Below are positions 51,193 to 62,183 of a DNA stretch of 64,000 nt, piece by piece (positions within the stretch are counted from its first letter, which is position 1; every line of letters starts with the position of its first letter). Source of the DNA: Seminavis robusta. Its lineage: Eukaryota; Bacillariophyta; Bacillariophyceae; Naviculales; Naviculaceae. Position numbers and translations under genes: made by a program. The notes below the pieces were generated by a model. It worked only from the letters and a program-made list of their open reading frames with translations. It was not told the origin of the DNA and did no database searches. Where the stretch lies: the NCBI GenBank assembly GCA_903772945.1, contig CAICTM010000020.1, forward strand, positions 120,655 through 184,654, written 5' to 3'.

Positions 51193-54163
51193 ATGACCAA
51201 TTCGGATCAAAGACGATCGTCTCCTACCGAAGACACGGGAGACACGGTGCCTCATCCACCTTCTCCCAACGAAGCCGTGCTAGTGGAACAAGCCGTGGAA
51301 CAAGAATACAGCGGCGACGATCTCTCAGATGACGATGATGACTCTCAGGATGGGGATATGGATTATTCCAAGATGGACGCATCCAAAAAGAAGCGAAAAG
51401 TCAAAGTCAAAAAGATTGCCAAGGCAGCCAAGCGTGCCGTGGTTCCCAAAATTGAACCTCTTCCGTGGCAAAAGTTCCTGGGGCTGAGTCTGCTGGTGGC
51501 GATGCCCTGTATTCTGTACATTATCTGCTTTTCCGCAATGGGATTTGGATTGGATTGGTTCTTTTATCTGGATGGAAAGTACGGTGGAGAGTACACTTCT
51601 TTGGTGGGCGGACTGACTGTGATTTGGTTCTTGCTGTTGTACATGATGGATGTGGATTCTTGGGTAGAACGTCCCTGGATACAACGTCTCTGCGGGTTGA
51701 TCTTTACTGTGGGGTTGTTCTTCACGGTCATTTTGATGATTGGAGATTATCCCTATCTACCCATTTGTCTATTTGCCGCATTGACGCCCCTCTGGCTCAT
51801 TTCGGCAAATCATGTCATTCGAGCAGCTCATACCAGGGTCTATGTGGGGTGGTTATCAGGACCCTTGTTCTGTGTGTCAATATTCATCATGACCGTATGG
51901 ATTGTCTGGGTATTTATGGACGAAACACACGAATACAATCAAGTCACCAAAGTGGTCTTTGCACAGGCTACGGGATGTGAGCCCAACCTAGTAGACTTCC
52001 CAGAATGTGCCAATGATTTTGCACCCATCACACCAGCACCCACATCAGTCAACACCACGTCCTCCAATGTCACTCGGCACTTGCACGTTCTCCCAAATGG
52101 TACTTATTACCACCACATGGACGATTACACTGCGTCACCCTTTACTCAAAGCCCAACAACCCCCAGCCCGACACCCGCAATATACAACACTCCCGCCAGC
52201 TCTCTGGTTTGTTTTGATGTCGTGATACATCCACCCGCATTTGGTTTTCCCGCCGATCAAGTTTGCGACCCTTCTTGTCCCACCGATGTCTACTCGGATT
52301 GTGCCAATGGATTCATTCTATGGGCCGGACCACTGTTGGTCAGTCTGGTACTATTCTTTTTGAGTTTCTTTTGTACGTTTTTACGAGCCGACAATTCCGA
52401 ACAGGATATCATCAATTTCGGAAAACTATGGTTGTTTTTGCTATTCACCGTATGGCTCACGGCATCCTTGGCCGGAGTCGCGGCGGGTTTGTCCTCGGTT
52501 CTGGTGGCCATGACGTTGGCATCCTTTGTCGGGTCCATTATCTTTGTGGCCATGACACGCAGTCGATTGGAAGGAAAACTGCAGGCAAAGCAAATGTGGG
52601 GACGAGTGAACGAAAATTATGGTGCTTATTTGGATGCGGCAAGGGGATTGTTCCTGCTGTTGTTTGCACCGTTGCTCGTGATCTACGGGTTTATGAGTGT
52701 CATGAACCAAGCCGTGCGAAAGTTGGGACTGCCGTTTTCCAAACCACTCAAAACACCCGAAACGCAAAAGGACTTTTTAACCAAACGAACACGAATTCAA
52801 TTGAATATGATTCGATCTTGGGATCGAGCCAAAGTTGTGAGCTGGGGTGTTCTTTGGGGCATCTTCTTCATGGTGATGGTGGTCATTGTGGCACAATTTA
52901 CAGTACTATTTCTGTCCTACTTGATTGAAGTCACTTCGGCGTTGAGTGTGATTGCCGTCACGGCCATTTTGTGTGGGGTGGGTATGATCATGTTTCTCCT
53001 CCCGCCCGTTCCGGGTGTACCGATTTACTTGACATTGGGCATTGTCATTCAGGGTGTGGGTCGAGACACACTTGGCATTATCGGGTGCATGGCCTATGCC
53101 AGTGCCGTGTCGCTGGGTCTCAAGCTTGTGGCCTGTACCGTGCAACAAAAGTTGATTGGAGAAAACTTGGCCAAGTATGTGTCGGTTCGTAAATTGGTGG
53201 GGATCAATACAACTCTGATCAAGGCCATGCGGCTTGTCTTGGCTCAGCCGGGCATGGGCATTGACAAGGTCTGCATCCTAGTTGGTGGCCCGGATTGGCC
53301 TACGTCTGGTACGTTTTGCTTAGGTAGCCGGTCTGTTTGTGTGAAACTGCCATACTGACCTGATTGTAAATAATGATGTTTCCGCCGCATCCAGTCCTCT
53401 GCGGTATCATGGGGCTTGACTTGCTTCCGGTGTTGTTTGGTACGCTGCCTGTGTTTGCCTTGATCTTCCCCACCGTTTTGCTGGGATCCTTTAACTACAT
53501 GGCAGGCGCGACGCTCGACAATGGAGAATTGGAATTCCCGTATGCTGCCGTGCTTGGGACAGTTTGCACAGCAGTGACGGCAGTCGTGCAGCTGGCTGCT
53601 ATGATTATGGCGGCCTACTATCTCGAACAGACAACATCGCTGAGAGCCGACGAAATTGAGGCAATCGAAGACGATGCAGAGGTAGCAAAACTGGAGAAAG
53701 ACGAAGAGCATCTCAATCACTGCTACAGCGTTGTGACCCAATGGGACGTGGTACCAAGAATATGCAAGCTGACGCTGTACGCATCATTCCTGGGCATGGT
53801 AGTCAGCTGTTACATGGTGCAAGTCTTTTCGGATCAGTGCTTCGCCGAATACGAGTTGACCGATACAATCGACGGGAAACTGGGTGGAAAATGGTACAAC
53901 CTGCTCACCCCATTTGGGTGGTATTCCGTCGTTCTCTTTACGATTGCTTGTGTTTTGTATTGGGGCTTTGTCAGTTGGGCCAGCGTAAGTAAACGCACTC
54001 GCGCTTTTGTGATTGTTGCTAGAGGCCGATATTAGCACCAACACCTCACTTTTCTCGCAACATTGTGTACTGACAACAGGGCGAAGCAAAAAGGGAGGCG
54101 GAAAGAAACCCTCCCACCAAAGAACAACTGGAAGAGCAACCCCTGCCTGCGACAACTCCATGA
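51193..54163 (+). CDS. Large multispanning membrane protein with VTT/DedA-like core, three exons
   Basis: Exons 51193-53308, 53395-53984 and 54080-54163 with GT-AG introns of 86 and 95 bp; spliced length 2790 nt, 929 residues. ATG 51193 (TCACCATG); the longer frame opens at TTG. The cytosolic N-terminus is acidic then strongly basic (KKKRKVKVKK, 65-74). About fourteen hydrophobic segments follow. A lumenal loop near 275-345 is Pro/Thr-rich with NTT, NVT and NGT sequons. In the second half, MFLLPPVPGVPIYLTLGIVI and the spliced GGPDWPTSVLCGI recall SNARE-associated/VTT (DedA, TMEM41/VMP1) proteins: a re-entrant loop with P-x-P-G, then a G-rich segment. VTT proteins scramble or transport lipids; here the size and extra helices are unusual, so I call it VTT-like only. 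The C-terminal tail (exon 3) is charged and short. Confidence 0.8.
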
Positions 54164-54701
54164 GTTACATGAGGGGGAAGTACCGGTATGTCTTGGGAAC
54201 ACGGTACTGAGCGACGGGAATCTGTTGGTGAAACGTAGGTTCTGAAACCGTGACAACTTGTTTGGGTGACAGATAGCTGACGGCATATGTATGATACAAA
54301 GGCTGATCAAAGAACGAAGCAAATGTTACGGCTGTAAAACTAGCACGACTATATCGACACCTGGTGGAGGTACCGCACTTGACCTGCAAGGGAGCCACCT
54401 CGCCATGAGGCCAATCGTCTTCTTTGTGAGGCGCATGCTCCGATGTACCGGTTTGGCGACTTCAGCTTCTAGCATCGGCTGGAAAACGTCCTTGTGGGTT
54501 TTGGCACTTTCACTACATTTATCACTCTGTTCGTAAGCATTGGCAACACTATCCCGCCGTTGACACTGATATCATGCAAAGCGTTCCTGCCGTTCGACGG
54601 CAAATCGTTTTTCTTGGTGTCGCTCACGCCACGAACTTCGTCCCTGGTCGGGTAATAATCATTGATTCCACATCATTCATCTGCCTCGACAAGAGTCTCA
54701 C
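54164..54701. other. Intergenic stretch between convergent genes
   Basis: 3' regions only. GTACCGGTA words at 54180-54188 and 54445-54452. No gene seen. Confidence 0.5.
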
Positions 54702-56426
54702 TTAGGCATATGCATACCCCAAACGGAAACAACGGCGGTGATGATTGAGCAAATCATCGAAACGGCGCGTTCGCAACAGGTTGATCATGTTCTCCCGGTA
54801 CACGGCGGTATCCACGGCCTTTTCACGCGTAAACGCACGGTTCAAGTTGTCACCAGCCAGAAATTCCGAAGTCGCCGGGTTTTGGAGATAGTCTGTGAAG
54901 TTGTTCTTCAGTAGCTTGTAGTCACGAAAGCTCGTGTCAAAGTGCTGGCAATACTCGTCATAGTCGCGACAAGCATCAGCTTTGAAGATTGCATTTGCAA
55001 GCTTTCGACACTTGCCTTGGAACGCGAGAGGGGTCTCGTCTTTCACAACGTAGTCGACGAAGGCCTCTTTCCGTTTGTATGCGTAATCAATGCCGAAAAA
55101 TACAGCTTGGGACATATTCCCTTTTTCTACTAGGCAGTCGACGAACGGCTCGTAGAAATGGCGATCCCAAGGCCAACTATTTCGGAGGTAGTCCTCCGAC
55201 ATATTTTTTTGGATATAGCGTCGCAAACCCACGACCGCTCGAAGGTTGCGGGACGGACAGCGCGGAATGAGCTGTTCGCGAGGAGAAAGGAAGTTGTTGG
55301 CCGACAATTGCGTGTACACCAGCTTTGCTCTGTCACAGGCCGCCGCGATCTTCTTCGCGGATGCGCTGCTCGGAGCCGCAAGCAGGTCGCCTAAGATTGC
55401 CACGGACGGGCCCATAAGCAGAGTGAAAATCCCGTTGTCATCAAACGTCCCTTCGAGCATCAGCTGCTTCGAAGGATTTTCATACCCTTCTAGTGCTTCA
55501 TGCAATTTCTCCAACACAGCTTGAACGCTTGCTTTCTTCTTTGCAGCCCGAGACTCAGTCTTTTGCTCTCGCTTCTGACGCTCGAGTTCCTTCTTGGCTG
55601 TTTGGAACCCCTCATACTCTTCTTCAGCCTTGGTGTGAATTGCAATGATCGATTCTCGGTAGTCGTTCTGGACACTCTGGAGAAATTCCTCTTCCATCTT
55701 GACGAAGGCGTCCTTCTTGTCCTCATCGCTCGTGTAGGAACAGAGGACTTGTTTCGCTTTGTGAGCCAAGAGCCAAGGACCAACCTGCTCTCCCGTAGCC
55801 GCTTCTACGATATCCTGGTTTGGCAAGTTGTAAAAGGCTTTGCCGTTGGCACATAAAGTATCGTCTCTCGAATGAAAACACTTCGTGGTGAGGCCAAATG
55901 TGCAGTCCTGGCACAGAGCTATGCCGAGTGGACGGATTTTTGTTTTCGAAATGCTTTCGGCTTTGCGAGTCACGAGATTGTAGTGATGGCACAGCTCTCC
56001 TCGTTCACAGCGCTTGGCTTGTACAATGCGAAGGAGACGAAAGGTGGATGGGACGTGGATTACTCCCATCTGCACCAGTGTCATGACGTCACCAATGACG
56101 GCCCTGGACTTTCCACCCGCAAAGACGCTGGAGCGAATGACAACCTCTGGTGTGATGGCATCCCGAATGAATTTGGAGCATTTGGATAAACTATAGACTT
56201 GCATTGGGTCGGCCAAGAATGAAAGGATTAGATTCACCACTTCTGAAGCAATAATTTCGAATGGTGGGTGGTTGCGTTGAAAGGCTTCCACTTTTTTGCG
56301 CTTGGCCTTGGCTAGGCGAGTGGACTCGGCTGCTTGTAGCGCCGCTTCGGCTTCTTGAGGATCTAGAAGTTGGGTCTCATCATCGTCTTCATCGGAGCTA
56401 CGGCGCTTGCGACGGGTGGACACCAT
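54702..56426 (-). CDS. F-box-like protein with coiled coil, unknown
   Basis: A 574-residue single-exon protein; ATG 56426 in good context (CACCATGG in reverse). A basic NLS-like start (STRRKRRSSDEDDDE) precedes an F-box-like helical segment at about 56-98 (FEIIASEVVNLILSFLADP, then YSLSKCSKFIRDAI), which would bind SKP1 in an SCF ubiquitin ligase. A Cys/His-containing region (about 135-195, CERGELCHHY, CQDCTFGLTTKCFH) could bind a metal. Residues about 245-320 are a charged coiled coil (EEYEGFQTAKKELERQKRE). The rest is helical with no repeat of the LRR, WD40 or Kelch kind, so substrate choice is unknown. Proteins of this shape are common in diatoms. Confidence 0.72.
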   Translation of the reverse strand: MVSTRRKRRSSDEDDDETQLLDPQEAEAALQAAESTRLAKAKRKKVEAFQRNHPPFEIIASEVVNLILSFLADPMQVYSLSKCSKFIRDAITPEVVIRSSVFAGGKSRAVIGDVMTLVQMGVIHVPSTFRLLRIVQAKRCERGELCHHYNLVTRKAESISKTKIRPLGIALCQDCTFGLTTKCFHSRDDTLCANGKAFYNLPNQDIVEAATGEQVGPWLLAHKAKQVLCSYTSDEDKKDAFVKMEEEFLQSVQNDYRESIIAIHTKAEEEYEGFQTAKKELERQKREQKTESRAAKKKASVQAVLEKLHEALEGYENPSKQLMLEGTFDDNGIFTLLMGPSVAILGDLLAAPSSASAKKIAAACDRAKLVYTQLSANNFLSPREQLIPRCPSRNLRAVVGLRRYIQKNMSEDYLRNSWPWDRHFYEPFVDCLVEKGNMSQAVFFGIDYAYKRKEAFVDYVVKDETPLAFQGKCRKLANAIFKADACRDYDEYCQHFDTSFRDYKLLKNNFTDYLQNPATSEFLAGDNLNRAFTREKAVDTAVYRENMINLLRTRRFDDLLNHHRRCFRLGYAYA

Positions 56427-57418
56427 GGTGGACTATTTTCGGCGGTTGGAGAAGAATGTCGAGTCACAGTAAAATCAATATTCTCTTCTTTTTGCCATGA
56501 GATTCTTGCAATGACAGCCCAACTACGCGACAATACAAGTGTAGGAAGCTGCCGCTCCAAAGTTGTGCAGCAACACAACAATACCGGCACCGTACCGTAC
56601 AATGGAAGGAAGGAGCCAAAAGCACAACAATGACAACAAAAGCCGCCTCGAAAAAGGATTGTGAGGGGCTTCTCTTTTCAAAAAAAATGCAAATAAAATA
56701 ATTTTACCATGCGCACAATGCCCCATGTGAATGCATATTTGACCCCTAAATAGCCCCCACCGTACTTCCGCCGGTGACCCACAAGCCAGGAGCTGGAAAG
56801 CGGCCCATTCGATCGCTTGAGTTGAGTTGATGAGTCAATCGATAATTTTTCCTGGATGGTCTTGGTTCCTCGCATCATTCCAAGGAAGTGAAAGATACGA
56901 AGTATTCTTGACTGCCTTGAGCTTCGGTCAAGAAGAGCTTAAAATCTTGTATGTACTAGTAAAACCACTCATCTTCGACCGCTGAGGCCATGATATCTAA
57001 CTTGGGGTCCGCCGAAGCTACAATAGGCTATAATCTGCTGCACACTAATCACGATTGTGTGCGGTCCAGTACAACCGAAGGCTAAGGCAAGGCTTTGCGC
57101 GTTCACAACTCCGGCAAAACTCAGTACTATCAGTGTTACCTGAGGCAGGATACCAGCCACGAGCCCACCCAGGGGTTAGCCAGCAGATAGTGGTCTATTC
57201 GTAAGCAATATGAGTTCTATATGTGGTCCAGCTATGATTTGATTAAATGATTCGATTCGGAACAGCAATGCTTCAAGCTACATGTATAACTGGTAGCATA
57301 GCAAGGGTTCAATCCATGCTCTGGCTAGTTCTTTTGCTGTCACTTGTCTGTATTGTAGTGCTGAGCTTGAACACAACACCGCGAAAGATGTCATCCTGCC
57401 CAATCACCAATCTCGGCT
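56427..57418. other. Intergenic stretch
   Basis: No supported gene. Promoter of the F-box-like gene at the left. Frames at 56678-57459 lack domains. A small A-run and TACCGTACC occur near 56590-56700. Confidence 0.45.
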
Positions 57419-57793
57419 TCATGCAGCTTTGGACGAGAAACAGCGGGATCCCAACTTGACGTTGCCTTGGCTCTTGGTGTGGGCAAGCAGGGCTCGACGG
57501 CTAGGCCCTCCAGCAAGGCCAAGTCCAGAATTGTTTCTCGACAGACCGCGTCCAGAAGTGTTCCTTGTAAGCGCCCTACCAGAGGTGCTTCGTGGCAGTC
57601 CTCGCTTATCTGCGCTGAACGACTTGCTTCGGCCCGGCAATGCTCTCGAGTCGCGACAGTGTGAGCTTCCGCCAGACAAACTCGAAAAGGAACAGGACAA
57701 ACTCTCGAGAAGCTTAGTAGAGCTTCCTTCCCGGCCAAACTTCTTATTGAAATCACTCCAGCTTTCATTTTGGGGCTCTTTGGTGATGAACAT
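57419..57793 (-). CDS. Small basic R-x-x-S repeat protein, family member 1
   Basis: A 124-residue protein; ATG 57793. It starts MFITKEPQNESWSDFNKKFGREGSS and ends LLAHTKSQGNVKLGS...KAA. Both ends match the product of the gene at 60090-60452 (ESWS-F--KFGR-GS--LL-SLS and TKSQGN-K-G), so these are paralogues on the same strand 2.7 kb apart. The middle holds tandem nonapeptide-like repeats RGLPRSTSG, RALTRNTSG, RGLSRNNSG and a worn fourth. Nearly every Ser is preceded by R-x-x, fitting AGC/CaMK kinases and 14-3-3 docking after phosphorylation (inference). No signal or membrane segment. Function unknown. Confidence 0.7.
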   Translation of the reverse strand: MFITKEPQNESWSDFNKKFGREGSSTKLLESLSCSFSSLSGGSSHCRDSRALPGRSKSFSADKRGLPRSTSGRALTRNTSGRGLSRNNSGLGLAGGPSRRALLAHTKSQGNVKLGSRCFSSKAA

Positions 57794-60089
57794 TGTCGTT
57801 TGTTGGTGATTGTTTCTCGTTTGATTCCTCGATTTTTTGTGGCAATCCTTTGCAGTGTGAGGTCAGAGGCTTGCACCTCTTCGATGTGTACCGGTACCGG
57901 TACCGGTACCGGTACCGCACAGTGGACTGACTGGACTGAGCAGCGGCCTCTCACCCAACAACGACCAGGCTCCATGCAGGATATTTCCTTGATGCGAACT
58001 TCTAAAAGCTGCCGTTGCTAGCGATGACCCGTTGAAAATACTACGAGTAGGTTTCTACAGTTTGTCCAGAAACAAAAATGGCGTCAGGTGAAGAAATAAT
58101 ACTGCAGCTACGAACGGGTAGACGGATCCCGGACTTCGGCAATAGATGCTGACCCAAAGATATCTTCTATCACAACAAGCTTGCAACAGCTCTTGCAACG
58201 CCATACAATGCTATCACCGGTGAAATCGGTCTCTTCTTTTTTATAAAGGTTGGTTGGTTGTTCCGGATGACTGACACGTGAGATCGAATGCCAGTTGCTT
58301 GATCTTTTGTTTTACCATGACCCATCGAAGGAAAATATGATTTAACAGTTTGCATTCACTGGTTCACACAGGCGGTTCTCTTTCGTGTTGGTGGGATTCT
58401 TTGCGGTCCATAAAATTGCTGCATTTCGCTCCAGGCTGTTCAGGCGAGTTCAGAGGCTGTTCAAACCACTGCTACGGATGGTCCAACAGCGAGAATATTC
58501 TCGATATTCTCACTGATGACGTCACAGTACACCAGCCCAAAATGCACCCTGCCTTTCGCCCCAATCCCACCATACAAACCGTATGAGTACATGTAGCATG
58601 CAGTTGATGTGGTGAAGGCGTTGTAGGATGAACTCAACCAATATGGCACCTACACAAGCAAACTGACTATCTAGAGTTGTCTACATTCTTTGCTTGTCGC
58701 AGCCATGTGCTGGTTGTGGTGGTGACTGCCATGTAGGAGGCATTATCTTATGTCAAACTAGATGCTTCATTTTTCTTCCGAATATTCCAGCTTCACCTTC
58801 ATTTCCGACTGTGTCACCCTTCTGCTATCAACCCAATCATACATATTGATCTAATGAGTACATTAGGGAGGATGATATCATTGAAAGTGAGTATTAGGAT
58901 CCTCGACTTTTAAAATAGAAAAATGTGGCCGCCCCAGACCACAAATCCAAAATGAGCCAGAGACAACTCCAGCATCTATTGTAGTGGTTCATCTCATAGT
59001 AGCAATGGCTTTCGTCATTCATTCTTGTTGGTTTGAATACCTGATGGAACCATTCCATCAGATGGGTCCATTGGGGCTGTTAGTGGGGACAGAGATGGAC
59101 TGTCCTATCGGTGACAGTATTTTTTGCCAGAAAATGACTGCCCTACTTCGCTAGCCATTCATCACTCCCATGGCCAGCAAATAAGCAAGCCACTACCACC
59201 ACTGCGACGGGCACATCTAAATTGTGTATCCACTATCTCAAAGTACTGTCAGGTTGACTCTATTGGATAAACTGTTGAGGGTATATCTATCAACTCGCTT
59301 TGATGAATTTCTTGTGAGGTGGGAGTTCTGAAGCTGGAGCCGAAGGTAATTTGCCATTATTTACCCCATTGTCCTGAACCATTCTCTCTGTTGGGCCATT
59401 CTCTCTGTTGGGCCATCCCTAGACTGTACTCGTAGTCTGGCTAGCTGCTTTGTGCTTGTTGCTTGTTACCACTGGCACCGGTATCCACCCCCTCTCTAGT
59501 AGCGGTAACGTAGTGGCAAAGGTATTGCTTTGTGGTTCTCGCTATCGGTAATATTGATCTTTAGCTCCGCAAAAGTGCCATTGACGCCAACATGAAAGGG
59601 AAGAGAATTGGTTCTTTTGACGAGCCGCATTCGTACGTTTCGTTTGCGGAGGCCTTGATTTCCTTGCAGCCGCATCTCAACTGCAAGCCAACGCGAAGCG
59701 GGCTACCGTAGTGGCGAGTAGCTGCTCTAGCTAGCAAGAATAGGCCGGACAGGCAGGCTTCGAACAACCATTCAATGGCTGGAACTCTGCTGTGGTCTAT
59801 TTAGTTTTGTAAAGCGTTGTCTATTTCTGGTATGAACTATGCTAGACTCTAGTATGTTCTTTGGAATGGAGAGGACACAGACGCAGGGACTGCAGGAGAG
59901 TCAATTAAACGGTGCTCCTGCCTAATCATCGGGTCAAATACATGTACCTTCAGCATTTGCGTTCAGCTGCCTTGGAGGCTTCAGAGGCGTAAATGGTTTC
60001 TTCTTTCTTCGCTCAGCCATACCAATGGACGTGTTGGCCGTTTTTCGAGCATCGTCCTGATCTGGAAATGTTTGGCGTTGTTCAAATGC
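57794..60089. other. Long intergenic stretch with GGTACC array
   Basis: No supported gene over 2.3 kb. Noted: a pure hexamer array of GGTACC (57888-57917), TGACGTCA at 58517-58524 and a direct repeat of TTCTCTCTGTTGGGCCAT near 59390-59417. A short plus frame near 59573-59710 (ending KPTRSGLP) cannot be supported as a gene. Confidence 0.5.
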
Positions 60090-60452
60090 TCATGCTGCGT
60101 TCGAAACTGCACTTAGACGGTGCGAAACAATGCCAATCTTTATATTGCCTTGACTCTTTGTCCTGGCCAACAAGGATCCTCGTCTTGCGATAGCGGTAGT
60201 GCCATCAAACGATGAACCCCTTCGACCGGATGACGACCTATGCACCGAACCGCCGACGACATCGACTAGAGATTTTCCTCTTCTTGGCGGTGATCGCCTA
60301 CTGGCGTCGACGTCTCCATGTGATGAGCCGTTCCCCAGAGCGGCTTTTGACAGGGACTTTAATAGCATTGATTGGCTGCCTTGGCGCCCAAATTTCTCAT
60401 GGAATTCGCTCCAACTTTCAGATTTGATGGAGGAACTTTTGGTTTTGAACAT
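60090..60452 (-). CDS. Small basic R-x-x-S protein, family member 2
   Basis: A 120-residue paralogue of the protein encoded at 57419-57793. Shared parts: the N-terminal SESWSEFHEKFGRQGSQ followed by LLKSLS, and the C-terminal LLARTKSQGNIKIG followed by a tail ending in AA. The middle differs: PPRRGKSLVDVVGG and HRSSSGRRGSSFDG with several R-R-x-S and R-x-x-S sites, but no tandem nonapeptides. The constant ends and variable centre suggest that the ends bind fixed partners. A CAG-type triplet run (60469-60490) lies just upstream in the 5' UTR. ATG 60452. Unknown function; presumably cytosolic or nuclear. Confidence 0.7.
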   Translation of the reverse strand: MFKTKSSSIKSESWSEFHEKFGRQGSQSMLLKSLSKAALGNGSSHGDVDASRRSPPRRGKSLVDVVGGSVHRSSSGRRGSSFDGTTAIARRGSLLARTKSQGNIKIGIVSHRLSAVSNAA

Positions 60453-61120
60453 GATGTTTGTTGTTGTTGCTGCTGCTGCTGCTGCTGCTTGAAGGTTTTG
60501 TTTGCTTCTTCTTTGTGAACTGAATTATGAAGGAGCGCAATTATGATCCGATAAAATATATGTGCGTGAGAGAGGAGATGCTAGCTAGCTACCAGTGGTA
60601 GGGCAGAGCTGGAGGGATCAAGTTGCCATGCAACATTGACAGTGCTCATTGCCCATCTGCATGTACTGGTGTCTGCGGGGGCGGTAGCAATAAAGGGCAG
60701 TGGCATTTTGCGAGTGACCTTTGAGATCTAATAAGAGCCTCTAAGCTCCTCTAGTGCATGGTACCGGTAACCGGTACCATACCAGGAAGCTACATGTACC
60801 TGGTACCAGGATCAAAAGATTGACGCGTGAACCATTGACAGGGGGTCAACAGCACCACAATGTAGCTAGCCTGTTTAGTCTTGGTTTGCTAGTGACTCAA
60901 TCAAGGAAGAAGAAGAAAAAAACACAAGTCCTCTGCATCAACAGCAAACAGTGTTGTTGTTGTTGCCATCTCCTTGTGATTAAAACTAGCTAGTAGTGGT
61001 CATACCATCTACCACTACTCCACAAGAAGAAGCTGCTTGATTCAAAGTGCTTCCACTGTAAAAGTCAAATTCTGATCTGTACTGTATTGCATACTGTTTG
61101 ATCAATGTACTTTCCTGCTG
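60453..61120. other. Intergenic stretch with triplet run and near-perfect palindrome
   Basis: A (CTG)n run at 60469-60490 in the 5' UTR of the minus gene. A palindrome at 60758-60780 has arms ATGGTACCGGT and ACCGGTACCAT around a single A. No gene seen; the frame 60754-60993 runs through the palindrome. Confidence 0.55.
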
Positions 61121-61500
61121 CCCATACCGTTTACGGTTCATCGTGGGAACAATTTACTGTTTACTGTTTACCGTTTACCGTTCATACATTGACTTGTTCA
61201 AAAGAGGACAATATCTGTGTACGATATACGGTTTACGGTTTTACAAATCAAAGTTGATTTACGATATACGATAAACGGTATCCTCCCTCCTGCAATGTCT
61301 CCAAAGAAGCAAGGCACAACCCAAAGCCACAGCAGATAAACGGTAAACGGTAAACAGTACACAAAATAATTGAAACGGTACACGGTAAACCGTGTTGAAT
61401 TCTCTTTACAAAAATATCAAAGAGAAACACTGCGGTAAACGGTATACCGTTTGGGCTGACCACATGTGCGCATTGTATACCGTATACCGTATCCGCCACC
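61121..61500. repeat. Inverted array of TTTACCG heptamers
   Basis: The left part carries TTTACTG/TTTACCG units and the right part the reverse complement (CGGTAAA). The 21-base stretch beginning TACTGTTTACCG (about 61154-61184 area) has an exact inverted match at about 61337-61358. Extra GATATACGG and GTATACCGT words fill both halves. The product would be a long imperfect hairpin of about 380 bp, as in a MITE. Frames crossing it are repeat translations. Confidence 0.75.
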
Positions 61501-62183
61501 TCATGGGTGATGACTAAATTTTTAGGCAGAAGTGGGTGGGCCTGCTACATTGTGGTGCTGTTGACCCGCTGTCTTGAGGAGTACGCGCTAACCAGTGTAC
61601 TTCAAGATAATAACTGCACCTGTAGCTCTCTTAAGTCATTCGTTTCCCCTCCTATATCATGTGTACCCAATGCAAAAGCACAGGCAAATGAATAATGGTG
61701 TCAACGTGTCAACGTGTCAACAGTTTGGGTGTGAGTCCGTCGTGGACTTCATACAAGAAGCCTCGCTGATCGCGAAAGTGTTGTTGCTGCTAAGAAATGG
61801 ATGTGGATCCCTGGCTTAGTTGAAGGCCCAGTACCTTCTCTCCATGTCTTGGCCATCTCTACTGCTTGCTTGGTTGAACGGAGATTGGAGGCTCAAAAAG
61901 AGAAGACTTCTTGAACCCGTATTGGAATACTAAGCGGGGCTGCAGGTCGGGAGGTTTTGGGGCTAAAACGGTGTGTAAAACCAAGGCAAGATGCGACTCA
62001 CACTCGGAGGCACACTGCGGTACAATAACTCGACGAGATTTGCTGCAATGTCAGCTGTCTCCAATGCATTTTCTAACTTCTAAATGATATCTAGCGGTGT
62101 AAATATAGTCACCATCGTAGTTCGTTCCGTCTTGGGGGCGGGTGATGAGGGGACTGTGCCGGCCCCCTTAGGCGTTTATACAA
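61501..62183. other. Intergenic stretch
   Basis: No supported gene; contains a small tandem GTGTCAACGTGTCAAC near 61699-61718 and 3' sequence of the next gene. Confidence 0.45.

Noticed and set aside
51387-51416. KKKRKV patch as a nuclear signal
   Set aside because: It sits just before the first of about fourteen membrane helices, so a topogenic basic patch is likelier than nuclear import.
57888-57917. GGTACC hexamer array considered as a CRISPR-like or telomeric repeat
   Set aside because: No spacers, a unit of only 6 bp and a nuclear eukaryotic context; it is a palindromic microsatellite.
59573-59710. Short plus frame ending KPTRSGLP
   Set aside because: Under 50 codons, no homologue in the window and no splice sites I trust.
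61198-61499. Minus frames across the heptamer array
   Set aside because: They are translations of the inverted repeat.
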